Assembly (NCBI RefSeq): GCF_003203515.1
Contig: NZ_BGNG01000001.1
Location: 248,001-312,000 of the forward strand
DNA length: 64,000 nt
Direction: 5' to 3'
Source of the DNA: Glaciecola sp. KUL10
GTDB lineage: Bacteria > Pseudomonadota > Gammaproteobacteria > Enterobacterales > Alteromonadaceae
The position numbers and the translations under genes were made by a program. Positions within the stretch are counted from its first letter, which is position 1; every line of letters starts with the position of its first letter. Of this stretch, positions 1 through 9,059 are shown piece by piece. The notes below the pieces were generated by a model. It was not told the DNA's origin. It did no database searches and saw nothing but the letters and a program-made list of their open reading frames with translations.

Positions 1-1
1 C

Positions 2-82
2 GTTCGCGTGTGCTGGCACCACGTTCATCATCCAAATGTAAATAAAACTGATGAGCTTGATATTGATTGGGATGCAGCATAA
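2..82 (+). CDS. C-terminal end of an unidentified element gene (partial)
   Basis: An open frame enters from the left edge and ends in TAA at 80-82. It encodes about 26 residues, starting VRVCWHHVHH and ending DELDIDWDAA. The stop overlaps the ATG of the integrase by one base (TAATG), which is typical of translationally coupled genes and is the main support for the frame being real. The visible stretch is too short to assign a family. It could be an excisionase or another small element protein, but nothing seen here shows that. Confidence 0.5.
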   Translation, partial: VRVCWHHVHHPNVNKTDELDIDWDAA

Positions 83-1095
83 TGAGACGTAACAAAGAAG
101 ATGCTTGGATGCCAGCAAGAGTTTACCGTGGCAAATCTGCTTATGAATTTCATCCAAAAAACGGCGGGGCCATTCGTCTTTGCAGTTTAAATGCGGCTAA
201 ATGGGAAGTACTAAAGGCACATGAAGATCAATTGAATAAGCTCGATAGCAAGAATTCATTGGCAGCGCTTATAAATGAATTTTTTGAATCTGCTGACTTT
301 GCAGATTTAGCCAAAACAACCCAAAGTGATTACCAAAAATACAGTCGTAAAATTATCGCTGTATTTGGCAAAGCCAACCCTAGCCAATTAAAACCGCCTC
401 ACATACGTAAATACATGGATAAGCGCGGTGTCAAATCGAAGGTACAAGCAAACAGAGAGAAAACCTTCTTATCACGTGTTTATAGATGGGCATACGAACG
501 CGGCATTGTGACATCAAATCCTTGCCAGGGTGTAAAGCAGTTCAAAGAGGTCGGACGCGATAAATATATAGAGGATTGGGAGTACGAAGCTGTTTACAAG
601 TGCGCAGCCAAACATATAAGAGTCGCTATGGAAATTAGCTATTTATGCGCAGCTCGTAAAGGTGATGTGCTTGCTATGGATTGGGGCCAGATTGGAGATG
701 AAGGTATTTACATCAAGCAAGGCAAAACCAATGTTAAACAAATAAAGCTTTGGACTCCTCGGCTTCGTAAAGCCATAGCAATGGCAAAAGAATTACGCGA
801 CAGCAATATTATTAGTCGGTGGGTGATTTGCCAAACAAACGGCAAAAATTACACAGACAATGGTTTTAATGCTGGATGGAGAAAAGCGATCCTTGATGCT
901 CGTAAAGAAACGGGTATGGAATTAGCGTTTACATTCCATGATATCAAAGCCAAATCGATATCAGATTATGAAGGCTCTACAAAAGACAAACAAAACTTTT
1001 CAGGTCATAAGACCGAGCGTCAAGTTGCTACATATGATCGCAAAATCAAGCGTGTTGAGACTCTTGGTGTTAGGAAAAGCGTTAGGAAATGTTAG
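82..1095 (+). CDS. Tyrosine recombinase / phage-type integrase
   Basis: Site-specific integrase of about 337 residues. I place the start at ATG 82 because it overlaps the preceding stop (TAATG); an in-frame start at 67 would add five residues. The N-terminal part (about 55-150) resembles the SAM-like core-binding domain. The C-terminal half carries the catalytic set: Arg192 in CAARKGD, Lys215, His286 in FHDIK, His309 in SGHK and the nucleophile Tyr318 in ATYDRK. The second catalytic arginine of the HxxR motif is replaced by lysine (Lys289). The last codons contain three copies of GTTAGGAAA. It lies next to tRNA-Leu, its likely target. Activity is likely but unproven. Confidence 0.9.
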   Translation: MRRNKEDAWMPARVYRGKSAYEFHPKNGGAIRLCSLNAAKWEVLKAHEDQLNKLDSKNSLAALINEFFESADFADLAKTTQSDYQKYSRKIIAVFGKANPSQLKPPHIRKYMDKRGVKSKVQANREKTFLSRVYRWAYERGIVTSNPCQGVKQFKEVGRDKYIEDWEYEAVYKCAAKHIRVAMEISYLCAARKGDVLAMDWGQIGDEGIYIKQGKTNVKQIKLWTPRLRKAIAMAKELRDSNIISRWVICQTNGKNYTDNGFNAGWRKAILDARKETGMELAFTFHDIKAKSISDYEGSTKDKQNFSGHKTERQVATYDRKIKRVETLGVRKSVRKC

Positions 1096-1099
1096 GAAA
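1069..1099 (+). repeat. Three direct repeats GTTAGGAAA, candidate integrase arm sites
   Basis: GTTAGGAAA occurs three times within 31 bp, at 1069-1077, 1081-1089 and 1091-1099, spaced 12 and 10 bp apart. The array straddles the integrase stop codon and lies about 70 bp from the tRNA-Leu end. Short direct repeats at roughly helical spacing beside the att core are how arm-type integrase sites look in lambda-like and P2-like systems. The role is inferred. Confidence 0.5.
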
Positions 1100-1166
1100 G
1101 ATGAAGAAACCATTTTTTACTACAAATCAAAATCGTTGCAAGTTATTGATTTATAAAAATAAAAAA

Positions 1167-1253
1167 TGGTGCCCGGGGCCGGACTTGAACCGGCACGTCA
1201 TTACTGACGAGGGATTTTAAATCCCTTGTGTCTACCAATTTCACCACCCGGGC
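1167..1253 (-). tRNA. leuZ: tRNA-Leu (anticodon UAA)
   Basis: The gene is 87 nt including an encoded CCA. The acceptor stem is GCCCGGG paired with CCCGGGC, with discriminator A. The anticodon stem GGATT-UAA-AATCC reads UAA, and there is a class II long variable arm. It is the third gene of a Gly-Cys-Leu tRNA operon, in the same order as glyW-cysT-leuZ of E. coli. Its 3' end faces the integrase and is the probable attachment site. The tRNA is intact in this copy. Confidence 0.96.
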
Positions 1254-1271
1254 ACATGTTTGCAAGCTTTA

Positions 1272-1345
1272 TGGAGGCGGAACCCGGAGTCGAACCGAGA
1301 TCCACGGATTTGCAATCCGCTGCATAGCCATTCTGCCATTCCGCC
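1272..1345 (-). tRNA. cysT: tRNA-Cys (anticodon GCA)
   Basis: The gene is 74 nt with encoded CCA. The acceptor stem is GGCGGAA, the discriminator is U (the identity base for tRNA-Cys), and the anticodon loop GGATT-GCA-AATCC reads GCA. It is the middle gene of the Gly-Cys-Leu tRNA operon, 18 nt before tRNA-Leu. Confidence 0.96.
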
Positions 1346-1389
1346 GCAATTAGCTTAAGCTTTCAGTCATCTTTCTGGTGAAGAAAGAT

Positions 1390-1465
<76 letters not shown>

Positions 1466-1481
1466 TCTGAAAGTGACGTGC

Positions 1482-1509
1482 ATTCTACATGCAAAACTAA
1501 AGGTGTCAA
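1482..1509 (-). promoter_or_regulatory. Sigma-70 promoter of the Gly-Cys-Leu tRNA operon
   Basis: Read on the minus strand, a perfect -35 TTGACA (1504-1509) is followed after 16 bp by TAGAAT (1482-1487). The next bases before the tRNA are G+C-leaning (GCACGTC), as expected for a stringently controlled stable-RNA promoter. tRNA-Gly begins about 17 bp after the -10 box. Confidence 0.85.
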
Positions 1510-1579
1510 CATCAAAAATAGGTCAATTTAACCGTTTAGTCAAAATTTGAACACATCACGCGTTTTTTCAACAGTTTAG

Positions 1580-2155
1580 CTAATTTTTAAGCGTGTTAGT
1601 TCTTAATGCTGCCCATGCAGAGCGAGTATATTCTAGCATTGACCATGCTGATAGAACCGCAGCTATATACAAAAGTATGTATCCAAGCGTTACCCAATAA
1701 ATTGTGACGCCCATAAATGTTTCTAAACCAGATAACAGCCCAATTAGTGCTAGCATCTGAGTCATCGTTTTTGCCTTTCCTAAGAAAGATACCTTCACAC
1801 TGCTACTAAGTCCTTTTTGGCTCATCCATTCTCGAAGCGCCGATACATAAATTTCCCGCATTAATAAAAGTATCGCTGGAATGGTAATCCAAACATCAGC
1901 ATAACGGTGTGTAATCATCAATAGCGCTGCTGCTACAATAAGTTTATCTGCTACGGGATCCAAAAACGCACCAAATTCACTAGACTGTTTTAACTTTCTC
2001 GCAAGATAACCGTCAAACCAGTCAGTGATTGCAGCAAACCAAAAAATAAAAGCACCCAACTCATTTGCCCATCGCCAATCAAGAAAATAAACGATGACAA
2101 ACACAGGAATGAGTAAAACTCGAAATATTGTAATTAGATTAGGAATAGTCCACAT
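1580..2155 (-). CDS. pgsA: CDP-diacylglycerol--glycerol-3-phosphate 3-phosphatidyltransferase
   Basis: Integral membrane enzyme that makes phosphatidylglycerophosphate from CDP-diacylglycerol and glycerol 3-phosphate, the committed step to phosphatidylglycerol and cardiolipin. The CDP-alcohol phosphotransferase signature DGxxAR-x8-Gxxx-D-xxx-D is complete at residues 48-70 (Asp48, Gly49, Ala52, Arg53, Gly62, Asp66, Asp70). Several hydrophobic segments follow, and the length of 191 residues is normal. It lies between uvrC and the tRNA operon, as in E. coli. The 62 bp gap from uvrC suggests shared transcription with it. Confidence 0.96.
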   Translation of the reverse strand: MWTIPNLITIFRVLLIPVFVIVYFLDWRWANELGAFIFWFAAITDWFDGYLARKLKQSSEFGAFLDPVADKLIVAAALLMITHRYADVWITIPAILLLMREIYVSALREWMSQKGLSSSVKVSFLGKAKTMTQMLALIGLLSGLETFMGVTIYWVTLGYILLYIAAVLSAWSMLEYTRSAWAALRTNTLKN

Positions 2156-2217
2156 GGCTTGGTATTACTACAACTTATAGGTTTGAAAACGGTGGTATAG
2201 TAACAGAAATAATCAAC

Positions 2218-4050
2218 TTACGAATGCAAATAATCATAAATCGTATCTGCTAACTCAATACTTATTCCTGGCACTTTTGATATTTCCTCTTTGCTCGCCT
2301 TTTTTAAACCATGAAGACCACCAGTATGTTTTAACAGAGTTTGACGCCTTTTAGGTCCGATGCCGGGAATGCCCTCAAGTGTTGATGTTGTTTTTACTTT
2401 TTGTCTTCTATTTCGATGCCCGCCAATAGCAAATCGGTGTGATTCGTCTCTAATGTGTTGAACCAAGTGTAAACCGGGTGAATCGCTTTCTACCGGAACT
2501 GTTTCATACGAACCTGACAGAATAAGCGTTTCTAACCCAGGCTTTCGGCTTGTACCTTTCGCTACACCCACAAGCATTGGTTTTCGCTCTACCGGCCATG
2601 ATTCAAAGTGTTTTTCTGCTTGAGATAACTGCCCTTTCCCACCATCGATAAACAAAATACTTGGGATTTTGGCGTCATCACTCCATGATTTATAACGCCT
2701 TGCAAGCGCTTGCCCCATTGCAGCGTAATCATCACCTGGAGTAATACCTTCTATGTTATATAGTCGATAATCAGATTTTAGCGGCCCATCTCTATTAAAT
2801 ACAACGCAAGAAGCGACAGTTTGTTGTCCAGAGGTATGACTTATATCGAAACACTCCATCCGTTTAATTGGCTCGTCTCGTTCAAGGATGGCTTCTAGTG
2901 CTAAATAACGAGCAAACATAGATTTTTGCTGGTTTTGTTGAGTTTCAAGGGCATTGTCCGCATTATTATTTGCAAGTTGCAAATAACGCCTTTTCTCATC
3001 TCTGACGCCTTCATAAAAATTCACTTTATATCCAGCTTCTTTACTCAAAAGCGCTTCTATATCAGGTTGTTCAGCAAGCTTTAGAGGTAAAACAATTTGC
3101 TTAGGAATCGACTTGTTTCCCGCCAAATAAAATTGAAGAATAAATGATTGAAACACTTCATTGGGCTCAAATCCTTTAGGCACTTTAGGAAAGAAAGACT
3201 TACTCCCAAGTAGTTGATTGTCACGTATAAACAACCCTTGAATACTGGCGATACCATTTCTAAACGCATAACCAAACACGTCTAATTCTTCTTGGGTATC
3301 TGAAACAAACTGTTGCTCTTGTATTTTCTTTAGCGCACTTATTTGGTCACGATATCTTGCTGCAGCTTCAAAATTAAGTGATTCGCTAGCCTGCTCCATT
3401 CGGACAATTAGTTTGTTAATCACTTCGGTATTTTTACCCTTCAAAAATAAAGAGGCTAATTTTACTTGTTCTGAGTATTCCTCATCTGAAACATGCCCTT
3501 TTACGCAAGGTGCGGCACACCTTTGCATTTGATACTGCAGACATGGCCTGGAGCGCGCTCTATAATAACTGTCTTCACACTGCCTGATTGGAAAAATCTT
3601 TTGCATGGTTCGGAGGCTCTCACGAACTGACCATGCACTTGGATAAGGGCCAAAGTATTGCCCCTTTAATTTTTTGCTACCCCTATGAAATGAAAGTCTA
3701 GGATGTTGATGGTCAGTTATCAAAATAAATGGGTAAGACTTATCATCCCGAAGTACTACGTTATAACGAGGACGATACTTTTTTATAAAATTGTTTTCTA
3801 ATAAAAACGCTTCAGTTTCACTTGTAACTAAGGTTACATCGATATGCGCGATGTTGTTAACTAAGGTCTGTGTTTTAGTGTTGTCTAAGTTTTTTCTAAA
3901 ATAACTGCTAACGCGTTTTTTTAAATTTTTAGCTTTGCCGACGTAAATTACTTCTCGTTTATCATTATACATCCGATAAACGCCGGGAGAGGTACTGAGG
4001 TTCTTAAGGAAGTGATCAGAATCGAACACTTCGTTTTCATTTTTGTCCAT
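2218..4050 (-). CDS. uvrC: Excinuclease ABC subunit C
   Basis: Nucleotide excision repair nuclease that makes both incisions around a lesion held by UvrB. The 610-residue protein has the N-terminal GIY-YIG domain (SPGVYRMY...IYVGKAKNL), a cysteine cluster near residues 150-175, a UVR motif for UvrB contact near 205-240, the RNase H-like domain with DGGKGQL, and C-terminal helix-hairpin-helix repeats (GIPGIGPKR). Its ATG overlaps the stop of the upstream response-regulator gene by one base, so the two are probably co-translated, as uvrY-uvrC are in enterobacteria. Confidence 0.97.
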   Translation of the reverse strand: MDKNENEVFDSDHFLKNLSTSPGVYRMYNDKREVIYVGKAKNLKKRVSSYFRKNLDNTKTQTLVNNIAHIDVTLVTSETEAFLLENNFIKKYRPRYNVVLRDDKSYPFILITDHQHPRLSFHRGSKKLKGQYFGPYPSAWSVRESLRTMQKIFPIRQCEDSYYRARSRPCLQYQMQRCAAPCVKGHVSDEEYSEQVKLASLFLKGKNTEVINKLIVRMEQASESLNFEAAARYRDQISALKKIQEQQFVSDTQEELDVFGYAFRNGIASIQGLFIRDNQLLGSKSFFPKVPKGFEPNEVFQSFILQFYLAGNKSIPKQIVLPLKLAEQPDIEALLSKEAGYKVNFYEGVRDEKRRYLQLANNNADNALETQQNQQKSMFARYLALEAILERDEPIKRMECFDISHTSGQQTVASCVVFNRDGPLKSDYRLYNIEGITPGDDYAAMGQALARRYKSWSDDAKIPSILFIDGGKGQLSQAEKHFESWPVERKPMLVGVAKGTSRKPGLETLILSGSYETVPVESDSPGLHLVQHIRDESHRFAIGGHRNRRQKVKTTSTLEGIPGIGPKRRQTLLKHTGGLHGLKKASKEEISKVPGISIELADTIYDYLHS

Positions 4051-4691
4051 TAAGCGCTTGATTGAATAAGCTTATGTCTTAATGCTAAATGCGTTAGTTC
4101 AACATCACTTTGTATGCCAAGTTTTTCAAACATTCGATATCTATAGGTATTAACAGTTTTGGGGCTAATGTTTAGATTTTCCGCAATATCAGGCACTCTA
4201 ACGCCTCGTGTCAGCATAAGAGTTATTTCTAGTTCTCTATCTGACAGTGATTCAAATGGATTTTCAGAATTCATATCCAGTTGACCTAACGCTATCATTT
4301 GAGCGATATCAGGCGCAACATACTTTTGACCAGAGTGTACCTTATAAATAGCATTCACCATTTCTTCAGGTTCAGCATCTTTTGTTAGGAAACCATATGC
4401 TCCCGCTTGCATTATTTTAGTCGGAATAGGGTTTTCTTTGTGCATTGATAAACACAGTACTTTTGTGCTGTAACAATAACGCATGATTTTTCTGGTTGCC
4501 TCTAAACCACCGATGCCAGGCATGCTAACGTCCATCATTACAACGTCGGGTTGGTTCTTGCGACAGAAGTCAACCGCATCTTCACCACTGCCCACAGATG
4601 CTATTACTTCAAAATCTCTAACATCCTTTAAAATTCGACTGATCCCTGTCCTTACGAGTTCATGGTCATCAACCAATAAAATCTTGATCAC
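4050..4691 (-). CDS. uvrY: Two-component response regulator, GacA/UvrY type
   Basis: NarL/FixJ-family regulator of 213 residues. The receiver domain has the acidic pair Asp8/Asp9, phosphoacceptor Asp54 in VMMDVSMPG and Lys104. The C-terminal LuxR-type HTH spans about 148-205 (LSDRELEI...ISPKTVNTYR). Position directly before uvrC identifies it as the GacA/UvrY orthologue. In that family the partner is the BarA/GacS sensor kinase, and the targets are CsrB-like small RNAs that titrate CsrA; neither is in this window. Confidence 0.92.
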   Translation of the reverse strand: MIKILLVDDHELVRTGISRILKDVRDFEVIASVGSGEDAVDFCRKNQPDVVMMDVSMPGIGGLEATRKIMRYCYSTKVLCLSMHKENPIPTKIMQAGAYGFLTKDAEPEEMVNAIYKVHSGQKYVAPDIAQMIALGQLDMNSENPFESLSDRELEITLMLTRGVRVPDIAENLNISPKTVNTYRYRMFEKLGIQSDVELTHLALRHKLIQSSA

Positions 4692-4913
4692 GTAGGTGCC
4701 TCAATAAATCTAACTACTTGTTGCACATGGAGTGTACAAACTAAAACGACATTCCATCGGGATTTCCGATCTTAGCCACGGATAACATTCGGCATCGAAA
4801 GATGCGCTTTGTTACTTTATCGATTTGAACGATACTGAACTTTGCCTTAAATGCCAAGCAAATTATAAGAGGTATAAGGCGATTCTATTACGAAATGGCT
4901 GAATTGAACGTAA

Positions 4914-4949
4914 GAAAAAAGCCCGGTTAGCAATTGCTAATCGGGCTTT
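4914..4949 (-). terminator. Rho-independent terminator of tRNA-Ser
   Basis: On the minus strand, AAAGCCCGATTAGC and GCTAACCGGGCTTT form a long stem around AATT with one weak pair, followed by a run of six T. It lies 7-8 bp beyond the tRNA-Ser 3' end. Confidence 0.85.
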
Positions 4950-4956
4950 AGTAATG

Positions 4957-5048
4957 TGGCGGAGAGTGAGGGATTCGAACCCCCGGAAGGTGTGACCCTT
5001 CGTCTGATTTCAAGTCAGGTGCATTCAACCGGACTCTGCCAACTCTCC
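4957..5048 (-). tRNA. serT: tRNA-Ser (anticodon UGA)
   Basis: The gene is 92 nt with encoded CCA. It has acceptor stem GGAGAGT, discriminator G, anticodon UGA in CTGACT-TGA-AATCAG, and the long variable arm of class II tRNAs. It sits beside yccA, as serT does in E. coli. Confidence 0.96.
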
Positions 5049-5061
5049 TTAAGTGGGGCGC

Positions 5062-5090
5062 ATATTAATGATACCGAGCATGCTTGTAAA
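5062..5090 (-). promoter_or_regulatory. Sigma-70 promoter of tRNA-Ser
   Basis: On the minus strand, TTTACA (5085-5090) and TAATAT (5062-5067) are separated by exactly 17 bp. A G+C-rich discriminator (GCGCCCC) follows, and the tRNA 5' end comes shortly after. This is a classic stable-RNA promoter arrangement. Confidence 0.8.
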
Positions 5091-5180
5091 CCCCTTAATG
5101 CGAAAAAATTGCTTAAATTGAACTGAACGCCCATTTTTTCGGCACTTTACAATTGGATGGATTATTTTTAGTCGATAGTA

Positions 5181-5208
5181 CTTGAAAAATGGAACTAAAC
5201 ACCATAAA
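5181..5208 (+). promoter_or_regulatory. Candidate promoter of yccA, heat-shock-like
   Basis: CTTGAAA at 5181-5187 matches the sigma-32 -35 element. After 13 bp comes ACCATAAA, which partly matches the CCCCATnT -10 element. The same bases can also be read as a weak sigma-70 promoter (TTGAAA, 17 bp, TAAAAC). Transcript mapping would be needed to choose. It lies about 60 bp before the yccA start. Confidence 0.4.
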
Positions 5209-5269
5209 ACTACACTAAGTAATACCCTAGTGTTTTACTCAATTATTTTTTTATACTGGAGTTTTAATC

Positions 5270-5938
5270 ATGGAAAATCGTTCGGTGTATTCTGCTAGTC
5301 AGAGTTCTGCTATCGAAATCCCTAAAGTTTTACGCAACACTTACATGTTGTTAGCTATGACCCTTGCTTTTAGTGCAGTGACTGCGTTTGTTTCTTTTGC
5401 GCTTGGACCAGAGGTGATTGGGCGCGGCACAGCGTTGATTATGATGCTTGCTGCTTTCGGTACACTGTTCATTTTGCATAAAAAAGCAAACAGCTCTGCA
5501 GGCATTGGTTTAGTATTTTTATTCACTGGTTTATTGGGGGCTTCTTTAGGCCCAACATTATCAATGTACGTCGCTGCCGGTGCGGGTGGTTTAATATTCC
5601 AAGCGCTAGGTATGACAGCTTTGATTTTCTTTACTCTGAGTGCTTATGTATTAGTGACGAAGAAAGATTTTAGCTTCTTAGGCGGATTCTTGATGATTGG
5701 TTTGGTGTTTGCGATTGTAGCAAGCCTTATCATGTTATTTGTTCCTAGCATGGCTGGTTACCTTGCAATCAATGCGGTTATCGTCTTCTTGATGTCTGGT
5801 TTTATCTTGTATGACACAAGTCGCATTGTGAACGGCGGTGAGACAAACTATATTCTTGCGACAGTTTCGCTATACTTAAACATATACAATTTGTTTACGT
5901 CTTTGCTTGCACTTTTAAATCTTGCTGGCGATGACTAA
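5270..5938 (+). CDS. yccA: Bax inhibitor-1 family membrane protein, FtsH modulator YccA
   Basis: Inner membrane protein of 222 residues with about seven hydrophobic segments and the BI-1 signature near the C terminus (ILYDTSRIVNGG, NIYNLFTSLL). In E. coli, YccA is a slowly degraded substrate and inhibitor of the FtsH membrane protease. The start ATG is preceded by GGAG at a good distance. It ends just before a strong hairpin terminator that separates it from tusD. Confidence 0.93.
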   Translation: MENRSVYSASQSSAIEIPKVLRNTYMLLAMTLAFSAVTAFVSFALGPEVIGRGTALIMMLAAFGTLFILHKKANSSAGIGLVFLFTGLLGASLGPTLSMYVAAGAGGLIFQALGMTALIFFTLSAYVLVTKKDFSFLGGFLMIGLVFAIVASLIMLFVPSMAGYLAINAVIVFLMSGFILYDTSRIVNGGETNYILATVSLYLNIYNLFTSLLALLNLAGDD

Positions 5939-5961
5939 AACCAAAAACAACGGTTAAGTTT

Positions 5962-5988
5962 AAAAACACCCCGTTAAGGGGTGTTTTT
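5962..5988 (+). terminator. Bidirectional-looking terminator between yccA and tusD
   Basis: AAAAACACCCC and GGGGTGTTTTT form a perfect 11 bp stem around GTTAA, with T and A tracts on either side. It ends only 6 bp before the tusD ATG, so its 3' arm is also the only purine-rich stretch available as a tusD ribosome binding site. Confidence 0.8.
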
Positions 5989-5994
5989 GTTTAT

Positions 5995-6387
5995 ATGAAA
6001 TCATTTTCTCTTTTTGTTAGTTCACCCCCCACACTCTCACATCAATGTGCGGATGCCCTTTTATTTGCCAAACAAGTTATTCAATCTGGTCATCAATTAC
6101 GGCAAGTGTTTTTTTATTCTGAAGCTGTGACAATTGCAATGACGCAACATCAAGCGAACAACTCGACTTTTAATCTTCACAAAGAGTGGAAAGAATTTGC
6201 TGAAGAGCAAGCATTAATCCTGAAAGTGTGCGTAACAGCTTCTTTAAAGCGAGGTGTGCTTGGCAGTCATGAGGCTGAGTATGCTGATCAAGTGAGTAAT
6301 CTATCCACTCCTTTTGAACAAGTCGGTATGGCTGATTATTTCGCAGTTTTAAAAGATGAACCAGACACCATTTCGGTACAGTTTTAA
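5995..6387 (+). CDS. tusD: Sulfurtransferase complex subunit TusD
   Basis: DsrE-family subunit (130 residues) of the TusBCD complex, which relays persulfide sulfur from TusA to TusE for the 2-thiolation of the tRNA wobble uridine mnm5s2U34. The catalytic cysteine is expected in the VCVTAS segment, where the E. coli protein has ICVAAA. It is the first gene of tusD-tusC-tusB-tusE; its stop overlaps the tusC ATG by one base. The start is chosen from its alignment with the known TusD N terminus. No canonical ribosome binding site is visible outside the upstream hairpin. Confidence 0.93.
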   Translation: MKSFSLFVSSPPTLSHQCADALLFAKQVIQSGHQLRQVFFYSEAVTIAMTQHQANNSTFNLHKEWKEFAEEQALILKVCVTASLKRGVLGSHEAEYADQVSNLSTPFEQVGMADYFAVLKDEPDTISVQF

Positions 6388-6746
6388 TGAGCGAAATATT
6401 AATCGTATCAAGTCATACACCTTACTCTGGTTTACAGGCAGATGATGCTTTAGATGCTGCGCTTGCGGCAAGTAATGTCGGGTTACGCGTAAGCGTTTTA
6501 TTTGAGAGCCACGGTGTCTTTCAGCTTCTGCTCGGTCAACAAACAGACGCAACCGTTAATCAGCTTACCGAAAAGCGAATTAAGGCTTTACCTATGTTCG
6601 ATATAGAAGATATTTATTACTGCAAACAAAGCGCTGATCAACTTTTACCTGAAGAAAGTGCGCTTAGCACAATTGCAAAGCCCTTGGTAAACCAAACAGA
6701 CATAGAGCGTTTAATAGATGCTCATCAACACGTATTGCGGTTTTAG
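6387..6746 (+). CDS. tusC: Sulfurtransferase complex subunit TusC
   Basis: DsrF-like subunit (119 residues) of the TusBCD tRNA-thiolation relay. The N terminus (ILIVSSHTPYSGLQADDALDAALAAS) has the pattern of TusC proteins. It overlaps tusD by one base (TAATG) and is followed 2 bp later by tusB. It is thought to have a structural rather than a sulfur-carrying role. Confidence 0.92.
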   Translation: MSEILIVSSHTPYSGLQADDALDAALAASNVGLRVSVLFESHGVFQLLLGQQTDATVNQLTEKRIKALPMFDIEDIYYCKQSADQLLPEESALSTIAKPLVNQTDIERLIDAHQHVLRF

Positions 6747-6748
6747 TC

Positions 6749-7009
6749 ATGATAGTTTTATTTAATAAAATCGATATTGAGCACTTTACGTCTTATTCAC
6801 GAAAGCAAAATTCAACACTGGTATTATGCAATGAAGCAGTATTGATGGCCCTTTCATGCGCTTTGGAAGAAAACACCTTGATACTCGCTGATGACGCACT
6901 TCGATTGGGGTGCTATACGCAAATGCTAGACAAAGGCTTAGCGATAATCAATCGAGCTGAACTTGTAGAACTGCTCTTTGAACAGCAACCTTGTTTAACT
7001 ATTAATTGA
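6749..7009 (+). CDS. tusB: Sulfurtransferase complex subunit TusB
   Basis: DsrH-like small subunit (86 residues) of TusBCD. It is weakly conserved, and the call rests mainly on size, the C-terminal pattern ([10 protein letters not shown]) and its position between tusC and tusE. The tusE ribosome binding site GAGGGG overlaps its stop codon. Confidence 0.88.
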   Translation: MIVLFNKIDIEHFTSYSRKQNSTLVLCNEAVLMALSCALEENTLILADDALRLGCYTQMLDKGLAIINRAELVELLFEQQPCLTIN

Positions 7010-7020
7010 GGGGTATCAGC

Positions 7021-7359
7021 GTGAGTAACGTTTTGGAATTTAATGGTAAGCAAATAAACGTAGATAAAGCGGGCTACCTGTTAAATAGTGACGACTGGTC
7101 ACCAGAGTTGGCTGAGCTTATCGCAGCTAAAAATGAGATCGAATTGACGGATGAGCGTTGGGAAGTCGTTAACTTTGTGCGCGAATTTTATATCGAATAC
7201 GACACCAGCCCTGCAATTAGAGCATTGGTAAAAGCGATGTCAAACAAATATGGGCCTGAAAGAGGAAATAGCCGATATTTGTATCGACTATTTCCAAAAG
7301 GACCCGCTAAACAGGCTACTTTAATCGCAGGTTTACCAAAACCTGCTAAATGCCTTTAA
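7021..7359 (+). CDS. tusE: Sulfur relay protein TusE (DsrC family)
   Basis: Final sulfur carrier that takes persulfide from TusD and delivers it to MnmA-bound tRNA. The 112-residue protein has the DsrC-family C-terminal arm ending [10 protein letters not shown], with the penultimate cysteine conserved. The second cysteine used by dissimilatory DsrC is absent, as expected for TusE. I choose GTG 7021, which has GAGGGG 6 bp upstream; a TTG at 7006 would be an unlikely earlier start. It converges with serS with only 5 bp between the stops. Confidence 0.92.
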   Translation: MSNVLEFNGKQINVDKAGYLLNSDDWSPELAELIAAKNEIELTDERWEVVNFVREFYIEYDTSPAIRALVKAMSNKYGPERGNSRYLYRLFPKGPAKQATLIAGLPKPAKCL

Positions 7360-7364
7360 TCAGT

Positions 7365-9049
<1,685 letters not shown>

Positions 9050-9059
9050 GCATGTATCC

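Larger units (their letters stand above)
1..1166. mobile_element. End of an integrated element at tRNA-Leu (partial)
   Basis: The first 1.1 kb holds a tyrosine recombinase gene whose 3' end points at, and stops about 70 bp short of, the 3' end of a tRNA-Leu gene. That is the usual layout of the int-side end of a prophage or island inserted into a tRNA 3' end. Everything right of position 1167 is conserved core genome. The rest of the element, the second attachment site and its type (phage, satellite or island) lie outside the window. The exact boundary is inferred from the tRNA end, since only one attachment site is visible. Confidence 0.65.

Noticed and set aside
938-1156. A 72-codon frame overlapping the end of the integrase gene.
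   Set aside because: It lies in another frame within conserved integrase catalytic codons and extends only because of the A+T-rich spacer before tRNA-Leu.
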